Source of the DNA: Rhizaria sp. SCN 62-66
Lineage: Eukaryota; Rhizaria, unplaced
NCBI GenBank assembly: GCA_001724265.1
Contig: MEDY01000001.1
Span: 62,001 to 126,000, forward strand
Length of the DNA stretch: 64,000 nt
Direction: 5' to 3'
The position numbers were made by a program, and so were the translations under genes. The notes below the pieces were generated by a model. That model was not told the origin of the DNA and searched no databases. It saw only the letters and a list, made by a program, of their open reading frames with translations. Below, piece by piece: positions 18,601-27,196 of the stretch. Numbering within the stretch: the stretch's first letter is position 1; the number at the start of each line of letters is the position of its first letter.

Positions 18601-21600
18601 CGGGGGCCGAGGCCGCGTGGCGCAGCGCCAGCAGCACGGGCGCCAGCGACGGCGCCGTCTCCCTCGAGCTGTGGCCGAGAGCGGTGCTGTTGTCGCCCGG
18701 CGTAGTCGCGGCGGCGGCGGCAACAGCGCGCTCGCGTTCGAGGCGGATGTACTCGATCTGCAGCGCCGCCGCCTGCAAATCCTCCGCCGCACCGCCAGCA
18801 GCACTGACGCCCGCACTGAGCGCGCTGAGCGGCACGGGCGGGTCACACGCGGCGTCGCCGGCGAGCGCGGCGGCGAGGCGCGCGAAGTCCGCCCCCGTGG
18901 CGCTGCCCACGCGGGGGTCGAAAAACTCCGGACGGTTCGCCCCCGCGGCGGGCGCGCTGGGCACGGGCGCGGCGTCGGCGGCCGAGACGCCGTCGCGGAG
19001 CAGCGCGATGGCGCTCGTGGCGAAGATGTGCACGACGCGGTCCGCCAGCGCCGGGTCCGCGCCCGTGGCGGCGGCGGCGAGCACACCAGGCGCGGCAGAG
19101 GCGAGTTGGAAGACGCGCCACACGGCCTCGTTGTCGGCGGCCTCGACGGCGTGTGCCAGAGCCAGCTCGAACGGGGCCAGCGCGGCGTCCACGCCAGGCG
19201 CCACGGAAAGCATCGCGGTGTCGCCACTGCCGCCCGGTAGGGTGCTATTGCTGTTGTTGTTGCTGTTGTTAGTTGCGGACACTACTGAGGGCGCAGACTG
19301 GCGCAGCATCGCAGCAGTGGCACGGGCGAGATGGCGTGCCGCAGCGGCCTCGGCCTCGGGCTTGCCCAGCGGCAGCGTGTCGCCGCCGCTGCCGCCACCG
19401 GCTGCCACGAGGGCAGAGCTGGCGGCGCTGCCCAGCTTGGCAATGTGCGCGGCCACGGCGGCGGAGGCGGCGGCGTCGAGCGCAGAGCGCCACTGCTGCG
19501 CCGTCGCGTCGGGCCCCAGTGCATCCGCCGCCTGCGTAAATTTGCTGAGCTCGTCAGAGGACATTTGCTGTTGCGACCGCGACGGCGCGGACTGGTTCGC
19601 CTCGGCGAGCGCGAGCGCCAGGCGCTGCGCCTCCGCGGCGGCGGCGAGCGGCGGCAGCGGTCCCCCGGGGGCGGCCGACGGGCCCGCAGCGCCCGCGGCG
19701 CGGTGCAGCGCCAGCGCATGCGCAGCGAGCGCAGTGAAGGCCGAGCCCCAGTGCCCGCGGCGCAGCGCGGCCTCAAGCAGCAGCGGCGTGCGCGCGCGAA
19801 GCGCGGTGGCGGCGGGCGCGGAGGCCGGGACGGCGACCGAGACGGCCCACAGCGACAGTAGCTGCGGCCACATCGCGGCGTCCGCGCACCGCGCCGCGGC
19901 GAGGCTGTGTGGCGTGACGGCGAGCGCGGCGTCGGGCGCGGTGTGGAGGGCCGCCAGGACGTCGGGTCGCGAGGGAAAAGTGGCGGCGAAGGCGGGCGGC
20001 ACGGCGGCGCGCGCGAGGGCCGTTGCGTACTCGACCACAGACGACGGCGAGGATGCGATCGCCGGCGCCAGCTCAGCGACCTCACGCACCGTAGCATTGG
20101 GACCGCTACTGCGTAAAGTGCGGAGAGTGACTGTGTGTCGGGTGAGGGACGCGGCGAGCACGCGCGCGCGCAGGGCAAGCGCGGCGGCGGACCGCGGCAT
20201 CACGGGCGCTGCTAGGTAGCCCTGCGCGGGGGACGCCGCGGGCAGGTGGCGCGGCGGGGCCGGCACGACTGCGCTGCTGTGCGAGAGCAGCGAGAGCGAC
20301 CGCTCCGACACGCCCGCGACGAACCCGGCGGCCGCGGAGACGAGCGCCGCGCGGGCGCCGTCGCGCGGGCGCACGCCGTCCATGAGCGTCTGTCGGTAGA
20401 TGCCCAGCTGCTGCGCGGGCGCGTGCTCGCGGGCGGCGACGGCACTCAGCAGCGCGTGCCACGACGGACTCGGCCGCATGCGGCGCAGCGCGTCGGGTCG
20501 CGCCGCCATGGGCGCGCGCGCGGCGTCGAGCAGGTCGGCGGCGTTTCGCACCACGAGGCGGTATCCGGCCTGCGCGGCGCTCTGCATGTGCCGCAGCCAC
20601 AGCGCGACGCCCGTGAAGAGCAGCGCGCGCGCGGCGGGGCCCGCGGCCAGCGCGGTCGTCAGGGCGGCGGCGCGCGCGGAGGGCATGTTGAGCGCGGTCA
20701 GGGCGGCCGGGAGCAGCGAGGCGACGCACGCGGCCTGGCCCGCGGCGACTGCAGCCGTGAGGGACGTGCGGAGCGCGCGCTGGTTGGCGTAGTAGCGGTG
20801 TGAGCACGGCGGCAGCCCCCAGATGGGGTCCGCAAACGCATTGCGCGCGGGCAGCGGGAGAGCGCCGCCCTCGGCGCTGCCGGCCACCGCAGCCTCGCTC
20901 GCGAGCGCGGCGGCGCGCGGCCCCAAGGCGGCGGCGTCGTCGCCCTCCGGCGCCCAGCCGCTGTGCGCGAGCGCGTAGGCGATGTTGTTGAGGTGCGGCA
21001 CGATGGGCTCGTTGTGCGGCGTCGCGGCGTTGGCGACGGCCATCAGTTCCTCAGACTCTTGCTCGAACGTCACGTCGGGGGACTCGCTGGGGGTCCACTT
21101 GATCAGCCCGGCGGCGGCGTCGGCGCGGAGCTGACTGGCGGTGCGGCGCGACACGCCGAGCATCCACTGCTGGCCCATGAGCAGCGGGCCTGCGAACGGC
21201 TTCGGGCGGTACCGCAGCGCCGCCAGGGCCGCGGGCACGTGCGGGAGCAAAGAGTCCACCGTGAGAATGCCGGTGTCGTCGGCGAGCGCGGCGCCCTCAG
21301 TCGTCGCAAGGCTGTCCACAACGGCATCGCCGCCCCCGCCGCCGCCACTGAGAGCGGCCTTGAAGCCGCCTGCCGCACTGACCGAAGCAACAGCAGCACA
21401 GTCGGCACCGGTGGCGATGAGATCCAACATATCCGCAGAAGCGGTCTGCAACTGCTGCTGCCGCTGAGCGTTGGTCGTCGCCGTCGCAGTTGCAGTGGCA
21501 GCGGCAGCTGGCGCGTTTGCGGCGAAGAAGGGCGCCGCGTAGCGCGTCATCGTTTGCACGTCGATGCTCCCACCCGCCATGACATCCGCGCGCATGGCCG

Positions 21601-24535
21601 TCGCGATCGCCGCGCTCGCGGACGCACTGAGCGCGCCGTCAACCGCGCTCTCCACGGCGGCAGCGCGCTCGACCAGGATGTCGACCTCGGCTGTGCGTCC
21701 GCGGCGCGAAGGCGTGATGAGATTCAAGTCGTCCAACAGCGAATCCTCGCCGGAGGGCATCCCGTAGCTCTCGGCGTCTGCGGCCGAGGCGGCGGCGGCG
21801 GCGGTCGCGGCGCGGCGGCGCGCGGCGCCCACCGCGGGCGTGACCGCCGAGACGTCGACCGCGGCCGCGAGCTCCGCCAGTTCGGCAGCGAGGCCGGCGG
21901 GCAAGGGCACGCCGTCGCTGTTGCAGCGGACGACGGGGCCGCACTCGCGCACGGCGGCGGGATCCAGCAGCGGCGACGCGCGCGGCAGCGGCGTGAGGTC
22001 GAGCGCGCGGTCACTCACCGCCAGCACGCTGCCGCGGCGTAGGAGCCACGGCAGCGGGGCTGCGGCGTTGGCCTCGGCAGTGAGCAGACACTGGCGCCAC
22101 TGGGCGTCCTCGCGCTCCGCCTCGGTCTGCGGGCCTCGCGCACGCCGGCGCCCGCCGCTGTAGCTTGCGTTGACGTCCCCGCCGCCTTGTCCGTGTTGTT
22201 GCAGGAAGAGCTGATGCGGGCTGGGGTCGCGCGGCGAGCGGCCCGCGGCGGTGCGCGCGGCCGCTAGCGCGGGGTCGTACCGCTGCGGCAGCGCGCGGCG
22301 CGCCTGGGGCGGCATGGCGAGCTGCGGGAAAACACCCAGCTCGGACAGCTGCGTGGAGAAGTACAGCGGCGCGGCGGCAAGAATGCGCGCGGCCTTGGCC
22401 AGCACGTGCGTGTTGAGGTTCACGCGCGCGCCCGACGAGAGAACCGCCACCCAGGGCGCCGCAACGTAGTCGAGACCGGCCAGGGCCTCGCGAGTCACGC
22501 TGCGCGGGGCGGCGGCCGACTCACCGCTCGCAGAGACAGAGTTGGACTGCTGCACAGTAGTGGAGTCGGTCACGCTTGCCGTCGCCTTGCCGTGCTTGCT
22601 ATTGTTGTTGTTGTGGTTGTGATTGTTACTGTGGCGGCCAGAGGCGTTCTTAGACTGGTGAGGCGCCCAGGGCATGTGTGCGGCGTCCTCGGGGCGTGGC
22701 GACGGGTCCAGTAACGCGACGACCGTGTCCGTATACACGGCGTCAGAATCGATGGCGTCGGCGTAGTCGATCAGATACAGCTTGTAGTCGACGGGCACCG
22801 AGTCGAGGTTGCGGACCACCCAGGCCAGCGTGAGCCGCAGTCGGTCGATGTAGTACGGCGCGACGACGCGGTTGAGCACCCACGCGAGCCGGCACTCGCG
22901 GGCCGCGCCTTCGACAAGGCGGGCGTACTCCTCGCCGCCCAGCGGGGCCGGCTGCAGCGCGGGCACCTCGGGCAGCGTTGCCAGCAGCCGCGCGACGGCG
23001 TTGTAGGCCGACTCGGGCGCCGACATGCGCTGCGAGTGGCGGCGCCACGCCATAGGCCGCGCGTGCGCGCCGACGTGTGCGATGTACGAGAGCACAATCT
23101 CGCGCGCGCAGGCGTTGAAGACGGCGTCCCACTCGGGCACGATGGCCTGGGTCTCGGGGTCAGCCCACACGCCAGCAGCCACAGGGCCCTCCTCCTCAGC
23201 AGTAGCGGACTCGGTCGCAGTATTAGCTGCAGACTCCGTGGTGACCGCAGTGTCCGCGCCGTCGCCCTCGGCTTCAGCAGATGGATTCTCGGCCGGAAGC
23301 TCGGCGGGGCGCGCGGCCTGCCGAGCCCACGCGTCGCCGTAGAGCGCGCGCAGCAGCGCGGCGGGGTCTGCAGTCTCCAGCGTTTGCGCCGACGCGGGGT
23401 GCACACGGGGCAGCAGGTGTGTGGCGGCCAGACCCAAACCGTGCCACGTGGGAGCGAAAGACGCGGACCGGCGGCGAAACGCTACAGAACCCAACGGCGC
23501 AGACGACGCTGCCGCCGCCGCCGCCGCCGCTGACGCTGATGATGCTGATGATGATGATGAGGTGGAGCCGAAAGCAAGGGGCCGGTGGCCCGAGGCTGCG
23601 GCAAGCGCGGCGGCGGCTGCGGCGGCGCGCGCGTGTGGCCCCGCCGCGGCCGACGCGCCCATGCGCGACAGCAGCGTTGCATACGCCGCGCGGAGACCCG
23701 TTGCGCGGCGCCGCATGGGGATCGAGTCGAGGAAGTCGAGCAGCGTGGCGAGCGCGGCGGGGAAGTCGCCCGTGCGCGCGGCGGCGGCCACGGCGGCGGC
23801 GACCTCGGCGGGCGGGCGCGACGCCGCGGGGAGGTACGGATGCGCAAACGTCGACGGCGCGGGGGCCGGGGCAGCGACGCGGTCGGCAGCAAGCAGCGCG
23901 GCTGCGGACGCAACCGCCGAAGAGGGTCCTGAGGCGACAGTGGACGCGGAGGCAGCGGCGGCGGTAATAGAGGAAGAGTTGCCGCCGACGCGCGCAAGGA
24001 GCGGGCGCGTGGCGCGCTCTTCACGGTCCCGTTGCTGCTGCAGCTGCTGCTGCTCCGCGATTGCCGCCTCGCGGGCTGCGGCCTGCGCGCGCAGCTGCGC
24101 GGGCGTAGGCGCGAGCGCGGACTCGGGCGTGTCGGACGACACCGCGGGGACGGACGCAAAGAGGTCGTCCAGCTCGTGCGCGGAGCCCAGCGCGAGGACC
24201 GCGGCGCCGGCGTCGGCGTCGGGGTCCGCGGGGCCTGCGAGCGCGGACGCCATGTTGAAGCGGACGCGGGAGAGCTTGCGGTCGGCGCGGTGCATGCCGC
24301 GATACGCGCGATAAGGGCCAGGCGTCGCCACGGCCGTCGCAGCGCCGGTGCGCGCGACAGCAGAGGAGAGAGATGACGAGGGGGGACGCGCAGGACCGAT
24401 TACTGTTGTCGTTAAGATTCCCACTGCTGCTGCTGCGGTCAGTGTGTTAGGGGCCGTGCCAAGAAGCGTGCTGGTCGTGAGGTCGGCGAGCATGCTGCGG
24501 CGCACAAGGGCCGCCGCCTGGCGAGAGGTCGCCAT
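15677..24535 (-). CDS. Giant (2952-residue) Ala-rich protein with PPR-like helical repeats, probably mitochondrial
   Basis: One uninterrupted frame, ATG at 24535, stop at 15677. The first 25 residues (MATSRQAAALVRRSMLADLT) are Arg/Ala/Ser-rich and could be a mitochondrial presequence. There is no signal peptide or membrane span. Much of the rest is Ala-rich helix. Several stretches resemble pentatricopeptide repeats: SPSWHALLSAVAAREHAPAQ followed by YRQTLMDGVRPRDG near 1355-1395, ARTGDFPAALATLLDFLDS near 250-270, and LFVALAMVFARAGDVPAVHR near 2050. PPR proteins bind organellar RNA and act in its processing or translation. The best-conserved looking part, about 460-600 (AREIVLSYIAHVGAHARPMA and ECRLAWVLNRVVAPYYIDRL), I could not place in a family. 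The reading is real, given the strong coding composition and sharp AT-rich borders, but the function is inferred from weak repeats. Plus-strand frames of up to 739 codons inside it are shadows. Confidence 0.72.
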   Translation of the reverse strand: MATSRQAAALVRRSMLADLTTSTLLGTAPNTLTAAAAVGILTTTVIGPARPPSSSLSSAVARTGAATAVATPGPYRAYRGMHRADRKLSRVRFNMASALAGPADPDADAGAAVLALGSAHELDDLFASVPAVSSDTPESALAPTPAQLRAQAAAREAAIAEQQQLQQQRDREERATRPLLARVGGNSSSITAAAASASTVASGPSSAVASAAALLAADRVAAPAPAPSTFAHPYLPAASRPPAEVAAAVAAAARTGDFPAALATLLDFLDSIPMRRRATGLRAAYATLLSRMGASAAAGPHARAAAAAAALAAASGHRPLAFGSTSSSSSASSASAAAAAAAASSAPLGSVAFRRRSASFAPTWHGLGLAATHLLPRVHPASAQTLETADPAALLRALYGDAWARQAARPAELPAENPSAEAEGDGADTAVTTESAANTATESATAEEEGPVAAGVWADPETQAIVPEWDAVFNACAREIVLSYIAHVGAHARPMAWRRHSQRMSAPESAYNAVARLLATLPEVPALQPAPLGGEEYARLVEGAARECRLAWVLNRVVAPYYIDRLRLTLAWVVRNLDSVPVDYKLYLIDYADAIDSDAVYTDTVVALLDPSPRPEDAAHMPWAPHQSKNASGRHSNNHNHNNNNSKHGKATASVTDSTTVQQSNSVSASGESAAAPRSVTREALAGLDYVAAPWVAVLSSGARVNLNTHVLAKAARILAAAPLYFSTQLSELGVFPQLAMPPQARRALPQRYDPALAAARTAAGRSPRDPSPHQLFLQQHGQGGGDVNASYSGGRRRARGPQTEAEREDAQWRQCLLTAEANAAAPLPWLLRRGSVLAVSDRALDLTPLPRASPLLDPAAVRECGPVVRCNSDGVPLPAGLAAELAELAAAVDVSAVTPAVGAARRRAATAAAAASAADAESYGMPSGEDSLLDDLNLITPSRRGRTAEVDILVERAAAVESAVDGALSASASAAIATAMRADVMAGGSIDVQTMTRYAAPFFAANAPAAAATATATATTNAQRQQQLQTASADMLDLIATGADCAAVASVSAAGGFKAALSGGGGGGDAVVDSLATTEGAALADDTGILTVDSLLPHVPAALAALRYRPKPFAGPLLMGQQWMLGVSRRTASQLRADAAAGLIKWTPSESPDVTFEQESEELMAVANAATPHNEPIVPHLNNIAYALAHSGWAPEGDDAAALGPRAAALASEAAVAGSAEGGALPLPARNAFADPIWGLPPCSHRYYANQRALRTSLTAAVAAGQAACVASLLPAALTALNMPSARAAALTTALAAGPAARALLFTGVALWLRHMQSAAQAGYRLVVRNAADLLDAARAPMAARPDALRRMRPSPSWHALLSAVAAREHAPAQQLGIYRQTLMDGVRPRDGARAALVSAAAGFVAGVSERSLSLLSHSSAVVPAPPRHLPAASPAQGYLAAPVMPRSAAALALRARVLAASLTRHTVTLRTLRSSGPNATVREVAELAPAIASSPSSVVEYATALARAAVPPAFAATFPSRPDVLAALHTAPDAALAVTPHSLAAARCADAAMWPQLLSLWAVSVAVPASAPAATALRARTPLLLEAALRRGHWGSAFTALAAHALALHRAAGAAGPSAAPGGPLPPLAAAAEAQRLALALAEANQSAPSRSQQQMSSDELSKFTQAADALGPDATAQQWRSALDAAASAAVAAHIAKLGSAASSALVAAGGGSGGDTLPLGKPEAEAAAARHLARATAAMLRQSAPSVVSATNNSNNNSNSTLPGGSGDTAMLSVAPGVDAALAPFELALAHAVEAADNEAVWRVFQLASAAPGVLAAAATGADPALADRVVHIFATSAIALLRDGVSAADAAPVPSAPAAGANRPEFFDPRVGSATGADFARLAAALAGDAACDPPVPLSALSAGVSAAGGAAEDLQAAALQIEYIRLERERAVAAAAATTPGDNSTALGHSSRETAPSLAPVLLALRHAASAPGDLPAHGGPVTSLDAVARRTAATAPAPSAALSALRATVVIQALFALAPLPAAAAAGAAAGTAAMAAGTGGQRAASLSPSLFVALAMVFARAGDVPAVHRVQALAAAHGLSAAVAAWMPALTVSAYLRAAQIFSQLSDAAASDSAAGTGSSESDNAAGAVGGAVSVVPAVVAESVLGASDVAGDGAAAVSAVASALRDFLPTLEAARYDTDSVSTTAAAAVTGVPGGAGAGAASGVSLGMDYVQPLMPAPVWGAAGPSSFRVAADAATEHAEALLRKRERQEQLVETLTRNATSDPASFAAISAAARRAAPTGAELADSSLAATGHPGMRKGFALHQHRPRPQRVDGDRPLVEQLDVYRGASRFAEEADADAADDRARARALSAAQAARAPPGLAFAGLLTAPIGAGAGGSGGSGSVPVLHCSFRADLRGNALINAALADVAAAHKHYLASLEAEAAARAALAAAASPLALGAADQWVRTARSLLSAPVPGALPLPSTAPAASGAGTAFGNENTPPVSVGTSAAALVVRLCLTAGAGARELRTVTAALIAHEDAVVAAADAAALRPAAHAAAAAVSVTARDSAMASAVAAVAAATGPLGRAAAARATQMQLSTVMALAQQCAREAETGGLQPLTGAAALGRQAFELFARSAFAVASDTDAVSGAGTGSAVESAVPVAPAAVLLQAFARANSPATAAALAAAHAGALPLRDGDPLEALLLSLPAFSAQNAISTRLSSLEDPAAVARVSAAAAASAPGSEARCELETTLRRQCLQEAVALNTALVAAGGGEAGGNDWREDAVVTWAHMLLRSLVFPRDAPETVATAAGASALSFARLRRCGLAGLETAAAVANANGSVGASVVGERRALQQHCASDAAAARRDALVARVYGDGVRAGSALTPVQAVHVKVFVDYLLASTAVDARQEAVTYTDADNADEEAVAAVDETVVDDAAAAASAAAVAAVNAEALSVEVDRNM

Positions 24536-25438
24536 AACGCTTGCTTTGACAGTGTGTGCACGCGGGCTTCGGCTAGCGTTGGTCGAAGCGAGAGGAGAGA
24601 GATCGAAGAGAGCGAGTGCTGTGGGGCAAGAGAATGGCGTGATAAAGGCTATACAGTGAGTTGATAGATTTTAATTAAAGCAGCACGTCTCAGACTAAAG
24701 GTAATTCCAGATGAGATCAAAATAATGCTATTATTTGATCGATATATCGCTGTGCACGCTTCGGAATGCGGTCCCTCGATTTGCCCTCTTGCACGCCGCC
24801 GCAACCAGCGGTGACCAGATAGTTGTCACATGCTGAGGGTAAGTAATGACAAACGATATATGACGACTATCTTGATGCACAGGGCGCGATATAGAAAAAA
24901 AATTAATGACTTTGTTTATTGGTCTAAAAATAAATTGCACAGTTGATAAGGTCCACCCCTCTTTGTTGGGAGCAGCATCTTGCAAAACAGAAAAATCAAA
25001 CCCAATCGTAAACTGCTACAAGTAACTTAGAGAGCAGAAGCAAGCACATGCTGCCACAGCATTCAAAGTGAAGACACCAGTGACAGCCCCCCTGCCTGTC
25101 GTCGTGGCTGCTCAGCTTTAGACAGAGACACGCAGTGCACAGTGCATGTTACGCTCTCTCGCGCCACTGATCACACGTTGTGGTTGCGGCAAGTGCTTGC
25201 TGGCGAAATACTTGTCAGCTTGTTTGTTGTTATTAACAATAAGTTGTTGTTGTTGTTGTTGCTGTCGCAATCGCTCTTGTGGGGTGTTTTCGCACTCTAA
25301 AGCTGCCGTTGTTTCTATACACTGCAACTTGCAACTGCTTCAGCTGTCTCAATATCACTGCCCTGTCACTGTCCAATGCACAGCGGTAGTGTGCGCAGTC
25401 CAATGCTCAGAACAGTTCTTCCACCACCGCTACATTGC
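24536..25438. other. Intergenic region between the PPR-like giant and the GDP-mannose dehydratase gene
   Basis: It holds the promoter and leader of the giant minus-strand gene and the 3' flank of the dehydratase gene. The leader just upstream of 24535 is pyrimidine-rich on the coding strand (repeated CTCTC). A ttg triplet tract lies at about 25236-25262. I see no further gene. Confidence 0.5.
25236..25262. repeat. Short TTG triplet tract
   Basis: A run of gttgttgtt triplets with slight interruptions lies in the 3' flank of the dehydratase gene. It is non-coding as far as can be seen and is a simple microsatellite. Confidence 0.6.
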
Positions 25439-26689
25439 TTACCACTTGAGGTTCTGGTGCGAGCACGTCTCGAGGTCGTGCTTCATCATGTCCTCCACAA
25501 GCTCGTCGAGCGTGACCTTGGGGGTCCAGCCCAGCTCGCGCTTAGCCTTGGCGGCGTCGCCCAGCAGCAGGTCGACCTCGGTGGGACGGAAGTAGCGCGG
25601 GTCGACGCGTACAACAACGGCTAGATATATATACACACGCAAATGAGCCGTGTCAGCAGGGAAACAGAAGATAGAGTGATAGAGTGAGCGAAAAGATGGG
25701 AGCAGAGCAAAACGATTTACATTGCGTGCGAGCAAAGATATCGTAAAGATATGCGAGATATTGAGTGGACGATATAGATACGTACCGCCGGTGGCAGCGT
25801 TTAGGCCGATCTCCTTCTCGCCCTCGCCCTCCCACTTGATGTCGACGCCGACGTACTTGAAGCACTTCTCCACAAAGACGCGCACCGACGTGGTCTCGTT
25901 GGTGGCGAGCACGAAGTCGTCGGGCTTCTCGTTCTGGGCAATGAGCCACATGCCCTCAACGTAGTCGCGCGCGTGGCCCCAGTCGCGCTTGGCGTCGAGG
26001 TTGCCCAGGTAGAGGCACTCCTGCATCTTGTGGTGGATGCGGGACACGGCCATCGTCGTCTTGCGGGTCACGAAGGTCGGGCCGCGGCGGGGCGACTCGT
26101 GGTTGAACAGGATGCCGTTCGAGGCGTGGATGCCGTACGCCTCGCGGTAGTTGACCACGATCCAGAACGCGTACTGCTTGGCGACGGCGTAGGGGGAGCG
26201 CGGGTAGAACGGGGTCGTCTCGGTCTGGGGCGTCTCGCGGACCTTGCCGTAGAGCTCAGAGGTCGAGGCTTGGTAAAAGCGGACAGTGTTGGTCAGGCCG
26301 CAGGTGCGAAGCGCGTCGAGCAGGCGCAGCGTGCCGACGGCGTCGACCTCAGCCGTGTACTCGGGGGTCTCGAACGACACGGCGACGTGAGATTGCGCAC
26401 CGAGGTTGTAGACTTCGTCGGGGCGCACCTTGCCGCAGATAGCGACCAGGCACGAGGTGTCGGTGAGGTCGCCGTAGTGCAGGAAAAGACGCACACCAGT
26501 CTCGTGGCGGTCGCGGTAGATGTGCTCGATGCGGCCCGTGTTGAAGGAGCTGGAGCGGCGGATGATGCCGTGCACCTCGTAGCCCTTTTCGAGCAGGAAC
26601 TCGGCCAGGTATGAGCCGTCCTGGCCCGTAATACCGGTGATAAGCGCCTTCTTAATAGGCGTAGAAGTCTCCTGCGCAGCAGTAGCCAT
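25439..26689 (-). CDS. gmd: GDP-mannose 4,6-dehydratase (two exons)
   Basis: Exons are 26689-25786 and 25620-25439, giving 361 residues, close to the usual 350-375. The enzyme converts GDP-mannose to GDP-4-keto-6-deoxymannose, the first step towards GDP-fucose in the cytosol. The Rossmann motif [12 protein letters not shown] is at 19-30. The SDR active site is visible as STSELYG (Ser/Thr and Glu) and [12 protein letters not shown] (YxxxK). The substrate-binding part reads [15 protein letters not shown], and the C-terminal signature is [17 protein letters not shown]. The frame is also open upstream to 26761, but that part is unlike the family, so the ATG at 26689 ([10 protein letters not shown]) is chosen. 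The unspliced frame stays open through the intron and would insert 55 residues just before [10 protein letters not shown]. The next step, GDP-fucose synthase, is not in this window. Confidence 0.95.
   Translation of the reverse strand: MATAAQETSTPIKKALITGITGQDGSYLAEFLLEKGYEVHGIIRRSSSFNTGRIEHIYRDRHETGVRLFLHYGDLTDTSCLVAICGKVRPDEVYNLGAQSHVAVSFETPEYTAEVDAVGTLRLLDALRTCGLTNTVRFYQASTSELYGKVRETPQTETTPFYPRSPYAVAKQYAFWIVVNYREAYGIHASNGILFNHESPRRGPTFVTRKTTMAVSRIHHKMQECLYLGNLDAKRDWGHARDYVEGMWLIAQNEKPDDFVLATNETTSVRVFVEKCFKYVGVDIKWEGEGEKEIGLNAATGGTYLYRPLNISHIFTISLLARNVNRFALLPSFRSLYHSIFCFPADTAHLRVYIYLAVVVRVDPRYFRPTEVDLLLGDAAKAKRELGWTPKVTLDELVEDMMKHDLETCSHQNLKW
25621..25785 (-). other. Stop-free 165-base intron of the GDP-mannose dehydratase gene
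   Basis: On the minus strand it begins GTACGTATC and ends ATATATCTAG, in phase 1. A likely branch site CTGAC lies about 35-40 bases before the end. Its length is exactly 55 codons and the reading frame has no stop in it. The 55 extra residues have no counterpart in the enzyme family, and the DNA is AT-rich, so it is an intron and not an exon. Confidence 0.88.
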
Positions 26690-27196
26690 TGGATTCACGT
26701 AAAAGCGAGTTCGCGACGGCTTTCTTCGACGATGAAACTCTATTAGCACCCACGTCTTCAAACCCCGTGCCTGCTTGCCGCAGTCAAAAATCGAATCAAA
26801 AATCGGCGACGCGTCGAGGGGTCCCGGTTCCGAAAAATCGAGATGATGGCGGCTGGCCGATCTCTCGAAATCAATGCAGTGTGAGACTTCCCATCGTCAC
26901 AGATGCATATTATAGGCTAGATACGATTTGATATTGCATTTTGTATATTTTTTATATTTTATATACGCATAGAGACATGATCTTGGTCTCCGTCTGACGT
27001 GTCCTTTCAGCTCTCCTGTACCAGTCCACTATCACGAATCATCGCTCTAAGATTGCTAAGACAGCGAGAAGCATGCGCTCTTATTGAAAACAACGAAGTT
27101 TTGCAGCACCTAACCACAATTTCCGTCTACACTAACTTGTTTTGGTTCGTTCAGCGTCGCTTTTCCCTTTAACTATATGCCTTGGTGGACGGCTTG
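26690..27196. other. Divergent promoter region between the dehydratase and TCAIM-like genes
   Basis: Two genes are read outwards from this 507-base region. It has a very AT-rich core at about 26935-26965 (runs of tatattt). No frame is convincing. It must contain both core promoters, but I cannot assign elements. Confidence 0.55.

Noticed and set aside
18000-20219. 739-codon plus-strand frame opposite the PPR-like giant
   Set aside because: Ala/Ser-rich mirror frame without any recognisable domain, while the minus strand gives one frame over the whole 8.9 kb.
25621-25785. Reading the dehydratase intron as coding (440-residue continuous frame)
   Set aside because: The 55 residues interrupt the conserved C-terminal part, are encoded by AT-rich DNA, and are bounded by good GTACGT...CTAG splice signals.
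26690-26761. Extension of the dehydratase frame to 26761
   Set aside because: The 24 added residues are unlike the family; the enzyme proper begins at the ATG at 26689.
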